In this document: one piece after another, positions 30,985 to 38,888 of the stretch
How positions within the stretch are numbered: the first letter of the stretch is position 1
How the letters are laid out: each line of letters starts with the position of its first letter
NCBI GenBank assembly: GCA_045805565.1
Contig: JBJMKZ010000038.1
Location: 1 to 47,041 of the forward strand
DNA length: 47,041 bases
Source: DATAEY01 sp045805565
Lineage (GTDB): Bacteria; Actinomycetota; Thermoleophilia; Solirubrobacterales; Solirubrobacteraceae
Reading direction: 5' to 3'
Position numbers and translations under genes: made by a program
The notes under the pieces: generated by a model
What the model saw: the letters and a program-made list of their open reading frames with translations, nothing else
Database searches by the model: none
Told to the model about the DNA's origin: nothing

Positions 30985-33558
30985 CTAGGGTGCGCCGTCT
31001 TGGCCGTTGGGCTCCGGCGGCCGGGGCTCGCCGGCCGCCTCCGGCTCAGGTGCCTTGCCGTTGCCGGTGCCGGGTAGCTCGTCGGCGACCGGAGCGCCCG
31101 TGGCCGCCTCGGTCTCCATGACCAGCGCCACGGCGGAGACCTGGTCGTCGTCGCGGATGTTCATGACCCGCACGCCCTGCGACGGCCGCCCCTGGCGCGA
31201 GATGCCCCGCGCCCCGGTGCGCTGGACCATCCCGTTCTGGGAGATGAACACCAGCTCCTGGTGCTCGCGCACGACCAGCGCCCCGATCAGGGCTCCCTTC
31301 TTGTCGGTCATCGAGATCGTCTTGACACCCATCGTGCCGCGGTTCTTGACCGGGTAGTCGGAGACCGGGGTCCGCTTGCCGTAGCCGTTCTCGGTGACGA
31401 CCAGCAGCTCGGTGTCGTCGCGGGCGACGTCCATCGCCAGCACCGCGTTGCCCTTCTGGGACACGTTCATCCCGCGCACGCCGCCGGTGTCGCGGCCCAT
31501 CGGCCGCACCTGAGACTCGTGGAAGCGCGCCGCCTGGCCGGAGCGAGAAACCAGGATCACGTCGTCGTCGCCGCTGGTGCGGCGCACCGCCACCAGCTCG
31601 TCGTCGTCGCGGATGTTGATGGCGATGATCCCGTCCGCCTTGATCGGCGTGTTGTAGGCCGCGAAGTCGGTCTTCTTGACCTGGCCGTCGCGGGTCGCGA
31701 ACACCACGTAGCGACCCTCGTTGAAGTCGCGGGTGGCCAGCACCGACTGGACCCGCTCGCCTTCGCGCAGCGGCAGGAAGTTGGGCAGCGCCCTTCCCTT
31801 GGCGGTGCGCGAGGCCTCGGGCAGCTCGTAGACCTTCGAGCGATAGACCTTTCCGCGGTTGGTGAAGAACAGCAGGTAGTCGTGGGTCGAGCACACGAAG
31901 AGGTGCTCGATGTAGTCGCCGTCCTTCATGTCCATGCCGGTCACCCCGACTCCCCCCCGTCGCTGCATGCGGTAGGTGGAGAGCGGGAGCGACTTGATGT
32001 AGCCGCTCTTGGTGATCGTGATCACCATCTGCTGGTCGGCGATCAGGTCCTCGATGTCGAGCTCGCCCTCGGCGTGGGTGATCTCGGTGCGCCGCTCGTC
32101 GCCGTACGTGTCGGCGATCTCCTGCAGCTCCTCCTTGATCAGCCCCATGACCTTGGACTCGTCGCCCAGGACCTCGCGCAGCTCGCGGATCCGCTCGACC
32201 AGGTCGGCGTGCTCCTGCTTGATGCGGTCGGACTCCAGCGCGGTGAGCTGGCGCAGGCGCATGTCGACGATCGCCTGGGCCTGCACCATGGTGAGCTCGA
32301 AGCGCTCGATCAGCGCCGCCCGCGCGGCTTCGGCGTCGCGCGAGGCGCGAATCGCCTCGATCACCTCGTCGAGGTTGTCCAGCGCGACCAGGAGCCCCTC
32401 GAGGATGTGGGCGCGCGCCTCGGCGCGGGACAGCTCGTACTTAGTGCGCCGGGTGACCACCTCGCGCTGGTGGTCCACGTACGCCTGGATCGCCTCGCGC
32501 AGCGAGAGCGTGCGCGGCACCCCGTCGACCAGCGCCACCATGTTCACGCCGAACGTCGTCTGCATCGGCGTGTGCTTGTAGAGCTTGTTGAGCACGACCT
32601 TCGGAATCGCGTCTCGCTTGAGCTCGATCACCAGGCGGGTCCCGCGCTTGTCGGACTCGTCGCGCAGGTCGGAGATCTCGCTGAGCTTCTTCTCGTGGAC
32701 CAGGTCGGCGATCTTCTGCACCAGGCCGCCATCGCCGCCCTTCTTCACCGCGTAGGGCAGCTCGGTGACGACGATCGCCTCCTTGCCCTGCCTGAGCGGC
32801 TCCACGTGGGCGCGCGCCTGCACGCGGATGCGCCCGCGTCCGGTGGCGTAGGCCTCGCGGATGCCCGCGGTGCCCAGGATGATCCCGCCGGTCGGGAAGT
32901 CGGGACCCTTCACGTGCCTCATGAGGTCCTCGGCGTCGATGTCGGGCGCGTCGATGTACGCGACGGTGGCGGCGATCGTCTCGCGCAGGTTGTGAGGCGG
33001 GATGTTGGTGGCCATGCCGACCGCGATCCCCGACGAGCCGTTGACCAGCAGGTTGGGGAAGCGGGAGGGGAGGACCAGCGGCTCCTGGACCGAGCCGTCG
33101 TAGTTCGGGGTGAAGTCGACGGTGTCGGCGTCCAGATCGCGCAGCATCTCGGTGGCGATCTTTGACAGCCGCGCCTCCGTGTAGCGCATGGCGGCGGCCG
33201 GGTCGTCGTCCACCGAGCCGAAGTTCCCTTGGCCGTCGCCCAGCGGATAGCGCATGGCGAAGTCCTGGACGAGGCGCACGAGAGTGTCGTAGATCGCCGC
33301 GTCGCCGTGGGGGTGGTACTTGCCCATCACCTCGCCGACGATGAACGCGCACTTGCGGAAGGGACGGGTCGGCTGCAGGCCGTTCTCGTTCATCGAGAAC
33401 AGCACCCGGCGGTGCACCGGCTTGAGGCCGTCCCGGGCATCGGGCAGGGCGCGGCCGACGATCACCGACATCGCGTAGTCGAGGTAGGAGGACTTCATCT
33501 CCTCCTCGAGCCCGCGCGGCTCGATGTTGCCGCCCGTGAGCTGGTCGGCGGTGGCCAT
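30985..33558 (-). CDS. gyrA: DNA gyrase subunit A
   Basis: 857 aa. The breakage-reunion domain has the QRDR segment GKYHPHGDAAIYDTLVRL (79-96) and catalytic Tyr126 in AAAMRYTEARL. Residue Ala87 stands at the position of E. coli Ser83, while Asp91 matches Asp87. The C-terminal wrapping domain contains the GyrA box QRRGGVG and six blade-like repeats, then an acidic Pro/Glu-rich tail. With GyrB it introduces negative supercoils. ATG 33558 has GGGAGGAGGTGA upstream with good spacing; gyrB ends 19 nt upstream, so the pair is an operon. Confidence 0.97.
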   Translation of the reverse strand: MATADQLTGGNIEPRGLEEEMKSSYLDYAMSVIVGRALPDARDGLKPVHRRVLFSMNENGLQPTRPFRKCAFIVGEVMGKYHPHGDAAIYDTLVRLVQDFAMRYPLGDGQGNFGSVDDDPAAAMRYTEARLSKIATEMLRDLDADTVDFTPNYDGSVQEPLVLPSRFPNLLVNGSSGIAVGMATNIPPHNLRETIAATVAYIDAPDIDAEDLMRHVKGPDFPTGGIILGTAGIREAYATGRGRIRVQARAHVEPLRQGKEAIVVTELPYAVKKGGDGGLVQKIADLVHEKKLSEISDLRDESDKRGTRLVIELKRDAIPKVVLNKLYKHTPMQTTFGVNMVALVDGVPRTLSLREAIQAYVDHQREVVTRRTKYELSRAEARAHILEGLLVALDNLDEVIEAIRASRDAEAARAALIERFELTMVQAQAIVDMRLRQLTALESDRIKQEHADLVERIRELREVLGDESKVMGLIKEELQEIADTYGDERRTEITHAEGELDIEDLIADQQMVITITKSGYIKSLPLSTYRMQRRGGVGVTGMDMKDGDYIEHLFVCSTHDYLLFFTNRGKVYRSKVYELPEASRTAKGRALPNFLPLREGERVQSVLATRDFNEGRYVVFATRDGQVKKTDFAAYNTPIKADGIIAINIRDDDELVAVRRTSGDDDVILVSRSGQAARFHESQVRPMGRDTGGVRGMNVSQKGNAVLAMDVARDDTELLVVTENGYGKRTPVSDYPVKNRGTMGVKTISMTDKKGALIGALVVREHQELVFISQNGMVQRTGARGISRQGRPSQGVRVMNIRDDDQVSAVALVMETEAATGAPVADELPGTGNGKAPEPEAAGEPRPPEPNGQDGAP

Positions 33559-33577
33559 CTAGTCCGTCACCTCCTCC

Positions 33578-36037
33578 CTATACATCGAGGTTGGCGACCT
33601 GCTTGGCGTTGTCCTCGATGAACTTCCGCCTCGGCTCCACGTGATCGCCCATCAGCATCGAGAACAGCTGGGCGGCGGCGGAGGCGTCCTCCATCGTGAC
33701 CTGGGCGAGGGTGCGGCTGGCCGGATCCATGGTGGTCTCGGCCAGCTGGTCGGCGTTCATCTCGCCCAGTCCCTTGAAGCGCTGCAGCTTGATGCCGCGC
33801 TTGGCCACATCGAGCACGCAGCGGCGAAGCTCCTCGAACGAAAGCGCCTCGGCGCCGTGCTCTTCGAGCCTGACCTGGAAGGGCGGCGTGCCGGCGAGAT
33901 CGACCAGCGCCCGGTGGACCCGCAGGAACTGCTGGTAGTCGTTGCCCTCGAACAGGCTTCGGCGCAGGCGGTGGGTGCGGGCGAACCCGGTCTTGCGCTC
34001 GATCGCCCGCACGACGACCTCGACCGAGTCCTGGCTCACCAGCTCGGTCTCGTAGGGCTCGCTGTCGGCCGCCGGGCGGGAGACCAGCTTCTGGACGGCA
34101 TCGGCGCTGGCCACGCCCTCGTCGAGGATCTGCGACTCCTCCAGGAAGGTGACGGTGCCATGGCCATGGTCGGCGCGCAGCGACGACGCCCAGCCCTCGT
34201 ACTGCTTGAGCAGTCGCGTGTACTTCTGCCAGCGGGCCTCGGTGAGCTTGAACTGCGTCCCGTGGCGGTCGAAGACCTGGAGCTTCTCCCATTTATCCGA
34301 CAGGAGGATGTCTTCGAGCTCGGCCTCCTTCTCGATGTAGCGCTCCTGCCTGCCGCGAGTGACCTTGTACAGCGGCGGCTTGGCGATGTAGACGTAGCCG
34401 GCGTCGATCAGCTCGGGCATCTCGCGGAACAGCAGCGTGAGCAGCAGCGTCCGGATGTGGGCCCCGTCGACATCGGCGTCGGTGGCCAGGATCAGCTTGT
34501 GGTAGCGGGCCTTCTCGAGGTCGAACTCGTCGCGCACCCCGGTCCCGATCGCGGTGATCAGCGCCTGGATCTCCTGGTTCTGGAGGACCTTGTCGATGCG
34601 CGCCTTCTCGACGTTGAGGATCTTGCCCCGGAGCGGCAGGACCGCCTGGGTCGAGCGGTCGCGGCCCTGCTTGGCCGAGCCGCCCGCCGAGTCGCCCTCG
34701 ACGACGAAGACCTCGGCCAGCCGCGGGTCCTTGACCGAGCAGTCGGCCAGCTTGCCGGGCAGCATCGAGTTCTCCAGCGCCGACTTGCGGCGGGTGAGGT
34801 CGCGAGCCTTGCGGGCCGCCTCGCGCGCCCGCGACGCCGACACCGCCTTGGTGATGATCTGGTTGGCCTCGCGCGGGTTCTCCTCCAGGAACTCGGCGAG
34901 CCGGGTGTTGACGATCGACTCCACGAACCCCTGCATGCCGGGGTTGCCGAGCTTGGTCTTGGTCTGGCCCTCGAACTGGGGGTCGCGCAGCTTGGCCGAG
35001 ATGACGGCCGTCAGGCCCTCGCGCACGTCCTCGCCGGCGAGGTTCTCGTCCTTCTCCTTGAGCAGGCTCTTCTCGCGCGCATAGCGGTTGAGGGTGCGCG
35101 TCAGGGCGGAGCGGAACCCCGACAGGTGGGAGCCGCCCTCGTGCGTGTTGATGTTGTTGGCGAACGAGAAGATCGACTCCTGGTAGGAGGAGTTCCACTG
35201 CATCGCGACCTCGACCGCGCCCTCCTCGCTCTCGCCCTCGAAGTAGACGATCTTCTTCTGGATGGCGTCCTTGTTCTCGTTGAGGTAGGCGACGAAGTCG
35301 CGGATGCCGCCCTCGTAGCGGAACTCCGCCTGCTGACCCTCCCCCCGCTCGTCGACCAGACTGATCCTCAGCCCGCGCGTGAGGAAGGCCGTCTCCTGGA
35401 GCCGCTGGCTCAGCACGTCGAAGTCGTAGTCGAGGCTCTCGAAGACGTCGGCGTCCGGCAGGAACGTGACGGTGGTGCCGGTCTGGCTGGCTTTGGCGCC
35501 CTTCTTGAGCGGGGCGAGGGGATCGCCGCGCTCGTACTCCTGAGTCCAGACGTGGCCGTCGCGCTTGACCTCGACCGCCAGGTGCTCGGACAGGGCGTTG
35601 ACCACCGACACGCCGACTCCGTGCAGCCCGCCCGAGACCTTGTAGCCGCCGCCGTCGCCGAACTTCCCGCCGGAGTGCAGCACGGTGAGCACGACCTCGA
35701 CGGCGGGGCGCTTCTCCTTCTCGTGCATTCCCACGGGGATGCCGCGGCCGTCGTCCACCACGGTCACCGAGTTGTCGGGGTGGATGGTGACCTCGACGGC
35801 GTCGCAATGGCCGGCCAGCGCCTCGTCGACCGAGTTGTCGACGACCTCGTAGACGAGATGGTGCAGGCCGCGGGTGCCGGTCGAGCCGATGTACATGCCC
35901 GGCCGGCGGCGCACCGCCTCGAGGCCCTCGAGGACGGTGATGTCCTTGGCGTCGTAGCCGCTGCGACCGCGCTTGCGCGCGGGGGAGGGGCGGTCCTTCT
36001 GCTGTGTCTTGCGGCCCTTAGGTGCGTCCTTCGGCAT
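33578..36037 (-). CDS. gyrB: DNA gyrase subunit B
   Basis: 819 aa from ATG 36037 (GGAGG a few bases upstream). GHKL ATPase landmarks: EVVDNSVDEALAGHCD, VVDDGRGIPVG, GGLHGVGVSVVNALS. TOPRIM landmarks: EGDSAGGSAKQGRDR (447-461) and DADVDGAHIRTLLLTL (520-535). Between PPLYKV and LQRFKGLGEMN lies an extra block of about 175 residues (about 572-747), the position of the insert known from E. coli-type GyrB; most actinobacterial GyrB proteins lack it and are near 680 aa. The C-terminal tail domain is complete. Expression may be set by the promoter, hairpin and repeats described upstream. Confidence 0.97.
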   Translation of the reverse strand: MPKDAPKGRKTQQKDRPSPARKRGRSGYDAKDITVLEGLEAVRRRPGMYIGSTGTRGLHHLVYEVVDNSVDEALAGHCDAVEVTIHPDNSVTVVDDGRGIPVGMHEKEKRPAVEVVLTVLHSGGKFGDGGGYKVSGGLHGVGVSVVNALSEHLAVEVKRDGHVWTQEYERGDPLAPLKKGAKASQTGTTVTFLPDADVFESLDYDFDVLSQRLQETAFLTRGLRISLVDERGEGQQAEFRYEGGIRDFVAYLNENKDAIQKKIVYFEGESEEGAVEVAMQWNSSYQESIFSFANNINTHEGGSHLSGFRSALTRTLNRYAREKSLLKEKDENLAGEDVREGLTAVISAKLRDPQFEGQTKTKLGNPGMQGFVESIVNTRLAEFLEENPREANQIITKAVSASRAREAARKARDLTRRKSALENSMLPGKLADCSVKDPRLAEVFVVEGDSAGGSAKQGRDRSTQAVLPLRGKILNVEKARIDKVLQNQEIQALITAIGTGVRDEFDLEKARYHKLILATDADVDGAHIRTLLLTLLFREMPELIDAGYVYIAKPPLYKVTRGRQERYIEKEAELEDILLSDKWEKLQVFDRHGTQFKLTEARWQKYTRLLKQYEGWASSLRADHGHGTVTFLEESQILDEGVASADAVQKLVSRPAADSEPYETELVSQDSVEVVVRAIERKTGFARTHRLRRSLFEGNDYQQFLRVHRALVDLAGTPPFQVRLEEHGAEALSFEELRRCVLDVAKRGIKLQRFKGLGEMNADQLAETTMDPASRTLAQVTMEDASAAAQLFSMLMGDHVEPRRKFIEDNAKQVANLDV

Positions 36038-36060
36038 GGTCCTCCGGCTTACATGCGAAA

Positions 36061-36095
36061 CCCCGACTCCGCAGCGCCGAATGCGCGGGTCGGGG
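36061..36095 (-). promoter_or_regulatory. hairpin in the gyrB leader
   Basis: CCCCGAC (36061-36067) and GTCGGGG (36089-36095) pair perfectly; CGCA and TGCG can extend the stem inside. On the minus strand the hairpin is followed by TTTCGC and then the gyrB ribosome-binding site about 15 nt later. It could attenuate transcription or shape translation of gyrB. Confidence 0.5.
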
Positions 36096-36115
36096 ACGCG
36101 TGCCTTCGATACAGA

Positions 36116-36121
36116 AGAATA
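36116..36121 (-). promoter_or_regulatory. candidate -10 element of gyrB
   Basis: TATTCT preceded by TGC gives an extended -10 (TGCTATTCT). Transcription would start near 36109, with a leader of about 70 nt holding the hairpin at 36061-36095. No good -35 at the usual spacing, which suits an extended -10 promoter. Confidence 0.5.
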
Positions 36122-36153
36122 GCACAGCGGCCCGTCGTCACCCCCGCTCCGAC

Positions 36154-36184
36154 TGCGCAAAAATGCCTGCAAAATGCGCAAAAA
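36154..36184. repeat. phased TGCGCAAAAA direct repeats upstream of gyrB
   Basis: TGCGCAAAAA occurs at 36154-36163 and 36175-36184, exactly 21 bp apart (two helical turns), with TGCAAAATGC between them. They lie about 33-63 bp upstream of the gyrB -10 and just after the dciA stop. They could be an operator or a bent A-tract element. Confidence 0.55.
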
Positions 36185-36218
36185 GGTGGGCGCGCGGAGC
36201 ACGGTCGGCGAGGCGGCC

Positions 36219-36527
36219 TCACGCGGTTATCCGATCGCCCGTGGCGACGCACCGCAGCCTGCGCACGGCGGGCTGCCCGAGCGCCCGGTTGAGGCGCTCG
36301 ACCACCTCGGCTCCCATCAGGTCGAGCTCCTGGGCCCAGACCGCCGAGCGGCAGGCGACGGTGACCACGCCGTCGCGCTCGGCGACCGGTCGGGCCTCCC
36401 GGGCGATGACCTCGCCCACCGCCTCCAGCCAGCCCGCCTGGATGGCGGCCAGCCGGGTGCTCGGCGCCATCCGCGCGGTCAGGGCTTCCAAGGCGCCGGA
36501 CAGCGGGCGCAGCGCGCGGCGCCTCAA
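36219..36527 (-). CDS. dciA: DUF721/DciA family protein
   Basis: 102 aa. The family core is LAAIQAGWLEAVGEVIAREARPVAERDGVVTVACRSAVWAQEL (quoted here in outline: Wxx-VG-x-I-A-x-x-x-x-P, then the VxV-x-S-x-W-A-x-E-L strand-helix unit) and it ends GQPAVRRLRCVA. DUF721 proteins are called DciA; in bacteria without DnaC/DnaI they help load the replicative helicase. Its place between recF and gyrB is the normal actinobacterial one. The TTG start at 36527 overlaps the recF stop by 4 nt (TTGA), so translation is coupled. Confidence 0.85.
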   Translation of the reverse strand: MRRRALRPLSGALEALTARMAPSTRLAAIQAGWLEAVGEVIAREARPVAERDGVVTVACRSAVWAQELDLMGAEVVERLNRALGQPAVRRLRCVATGDRITA

Positions 36528-37639
36528 GCGGCGGCCCAGTCCTCGGTCGCCTCGAGCACGGCTCCGCCCGACACGGTCGCCCGCGCGACGCCGGGATCCC
36601 GCGCGCCCGGGATCGCGTCGAGGTCGGTGGTGGTCAGCACGCTCTGGCCACCGGCGCCGCCCAGCGCGTCCACCACCGCGCTTCGACGCTCGAGGTCGAG
36701 CTCGCTCATGGCGTCGTCGAGCAGCATCAGCGGCGCCGTCCCCCGGGTCAGCGCGATCGCCTCTCGCTCCGCCAGCATCAGCGCCAGCAGCCCCAGGCGC
36801 TGCTGGCCCTGAGAGCCGTAGGTGCGCAGCTCCCGGCCCTCGCGCAGCAGGGCCACGTCGTCGCGGTGGGGCCCGTGGACGGTGAACCCGCGCTCCAGGT
36901 CCGCGCCGAGGCGCTCGGCCAGCTCCGCGGCCAGTTCCGCGGCGGTGGTCGACCGGGAGCGGGGGCGGTACACGACCTCGGGTTCGCCGTCGAGCCCGAT
37001 CGCCGCGGCGGTCGCCCGGAAGCGGGGTGCGAGCTGCTCCACCGCCTCGCGGCGATCCCCCATCAGGGCGACCCCGTGGATGGACAGCTCGGCGTCCCAG
37101 GCCCCGAGCGCATCGCGGCCGGCGGCGCCGGCCCGCAGCCGCCCCAGCAGCGCGTTGCGCTGCACGAGGGCGCGCGCGTAGGAGCGTCTGGTGTCGGCCC
37201 TGGCCGGCCGCAGCGCCGCGACCACCTGGTCGACGTGTGCACGCCGGAGGGCCGGGCCTCCCTTCACCAGCGCGAGACGGTCGGGCGAGAACACGCCGGC
37301 CAGCGGGCGCGCGGTCACGTCGGCCAGCCGCTCGACCGGGGTGCCGTCGACGCGCAGGTGCCTGCGCTCCCCGGCTCGCAGGCCGACCGAGATCTCGTGG
37401 GCGCCGTCCCCGGCCTCGGCCTCCAGCTCGACCCGGGCGACCGTCGCTCCGAAGCGGATCGCCTCCCGCTCACTGGCGGTTCGGAACGAGCGCCCCGTAC
37501 AGGCGAGATAGAGCCCCTCCAGCAGGTTCGTCTTTCCGGCGCCGTTGCGACCCTGGATCACGGTGATCCCGGCCCCGAGGCGCAGCTCCGCCGACGCGTA
37601 GGAGCGGAAATCGCGCAGGCGCAGGCGCGTGACCCTCAC
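36524..37639 (-). CDS. recF: DNA replication and repair protein RecF
   Basis: 371 aa. SMC-like ATPase motifs: Walker A in IQGRNGAGKTNLLEGLYLA, signature SQGQQRLGLLALMLAE, Walker B in APLMLLDDAMSELDLERR, and the N-terminal LRLRDFRSYASAEL. RecF loads RecA at gaps with RecO and RecR. The GTG start at 37639 lies 9 nt after the dnaN stop, and the 3' end overlaps dciA by 4 nt. Standard dnaN-recF-dciA-gyrB order. Confidence 0.96.
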   Translation of the reverse strand: MRVTRLRLRDFRSYASAELRLGAGITVIQGRNGAGKTNLLEGLYLACTGRSFRTASEREAIRFGATVARVELEAEAGDGAHEISVGLRAGERRHLRVDGTPVERLADVTARPLAGVFSPDRLALVKGGPALRRAHVDQVVAALRPARADTRRSYARALVQRNALLGRLRAGAAGRDALGAWDAELSIHGVALMGDRREAVEQLAPRFRATAAAIGLDGEPEVVYRPRSRSTTAAELAAELAERLGADLERGFTVHGPHRDDVALLREGRELRTYGSQGQQRLGLLALMLAEREAIALTRGTAPLMLLDDAMSELDLERRSAVVDALGGAGGQSVLTTTDLDAIPGARDPGVARATVSGGAVLEATEDWAAA

Positions 37640-37648
37640 GCCGGCCCC

Positions 37649-38758
37649 CTACACGTTCAGGCGAATCGGCATGATCAGGTAGAGGAAGCCACCGGCATCC
37701 CCCGACTCGATCAGGCCGGGCCTCAGCGGACTGATCAACTTCAGCAGCACGTCCTGCGAGCCGACGCTCTCCAGTCCATCGCGCAGGAAGTCCGGGTTGA
37801 AGCCGATCTCCAGCGGGTCGCCCTTGAACGGAGCGGGAATCGTCTCGCGCGCCTCGCCGACGTCCGGGGTCTGGGCCGAGATCGTGAGCTGTCCGTCCGA
37901 GAAGGCGAGTCGCAGCGGCGCGTTCTTCTGCGCCAGCAGGCTGATCCGCCTCACCACCTCGGTCAGCTCGTCGTTGGGGAGCCGCAGCTCGTGCTCGAAG
38001 GACTCCGGCACCAGCTGGGCATGGTTGGGGAACTGCCCCTCGATGAGGCGAGAGGAGAGTGTTGCGCCGTCGACCTCGAAGACCACCTGGTTGGCCCCGA
38101 CACCGACGGTGAGCCGGTCGCTGCCTGCCTGCTGCGCGAGCCGCGCCAGCTCCTGGAGGGCGCGGGCCGGCACGTTGGCCTCGAACGATCCCTCGAGCGG
38201 TGATTCGAGCTCGGTCCGCTTGACACTCAGCCGGTAGGAGTCGGTGGCCACCATGCGCAGCTCCTGGGCGGTGGCCGACACGAGGATCCCGGTCAGGACC
38301 GGGCGCGTCTCGTCGCGTGAGGCGGCGCGGGCGACCGTCTGGACGGTGGAGACGAAGGCGGCGGCCGGCACCGCCACCACCGCGTCCCGGGACGGCTCGG
38401 GCAGCGGCGGGAAGTCCTCGGCGCGCAGGGTGCGGATGTGGAAGGAGGCGGCGCCCGAGGTGATAGCCACGTCGTGCTCGGTGGGGCGCAGCTCGAGCGT
38501 GACGCGCTCGGCCGCGAGCGCGCGCACCACCTCCAGCGTGAGGCGCGCCGGCAGGACCACCTCGCCGGGACGCTCAATTGCGGCCTCGAGCGGGACGCGA
38601 AGGCCGACTTCGAGATCAGTGGCGCGCAGCTCGGCCGCGTCGCCGTCCGCGGTGATCTGGACGCCGGACAGCGCCTGTACCGCGCTATGCGTGGAGGCGA
38701 CGCGAGCGACGGACTGCAGCTGGGCGAGCAGCGAATCGCGAGCAACTGACACCTTCAT
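37649..38758 (-). CDS. dnaN: DNA polymerase III sliding clamp (beta subunit)
   Basis: 369 aa, normal clamp length. N-terminal MKVSVARDSLLAQLQSVARV, the strand pair LRATDLEVGLRVPLEA, the middle-domain RPVLTGILVSATAQELRMVATDSYRLSVKR, and the C-terminal FLYLIMPIRLNV, which forms the edge of the partner-binding pocket, all match DnaN (quoted in pieces). The protein forms a ring around DNA and tethers the polymerase. ATG 38758; the 130-bp gap to dnaA holds weak DnaA-box-like sites. Confidence 0.97.
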   Translation of the reverse strand: MKVSVARDSLLAQLQSVARVASTHSAVQALSGVQITADGDAAELRATDLEVGLRVPLEAAIERPGEVVLPARLTLEVVRALAAERVTLELRPTEHDVAITSGAASFHIRTLRAEDFPPLPEPSRDAVVAVPAAAFVSTVQTVARAASRDETRPVLTGILVSATAQELRMVATDSYRLSVKRTELESPLEGSFEANVPARALQELARLAQQAGSDRLTVGVGANQVVFEVDGATLSSRLIEGQFPNHAQLVPESFEHELRLPNDELTEVVRRISLLAQKNAPLRLAFSDGQLTISAQTPDVGEARETIPAPFKGDPLEIGFNPDFLRDGLESVGSQDVLLKLISPLRPGLIESGDAGGFLYLIMPIRLNV

Positions 38759-38888
38759 CGCTCGATCACCAGTCCATACAGAGGGAGTTGTGGTTGGGGT
38801 GTGGAGATGTGCAGAACTCGGCAAGTTCGCAGCTCGATGCGGCAGCTGATCGCCGCGCGGCGGTGGAGACGGATGTGAGCTGAGTCTG
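38759..38888. other. dnaA-dnaN intergenic region, possible oriC
   Basis: 130 bp. Three sites resemble the DnaA box on the minus strand: ATCTCCACA (38800-38808, 7 of 9 to TTATCCACA), CCAACCACA (38789-38797, 6 of 9) and GTCTCCACC (38862-38870, 6 of 9). No A/T-rich unwinding element is visible. The position suits an actinobacterial oriC, but the boxes are weak, so this is only a candidate. Confidence 0.3.

Noticed and set aside
31261..33165. 634-codon plus-strand ORF opposite gyrA
   Set aside because: Antisense to a certain gene; low-complexity His/Asp/Val-rich translation.
33641..36292. 883-codon plus-strand ORF opposite gyrB
   Set aside because: Antisense shadow of gyrB; GC-rich codons leave few stops on the opposite strand, and the translation has no family resemblance.
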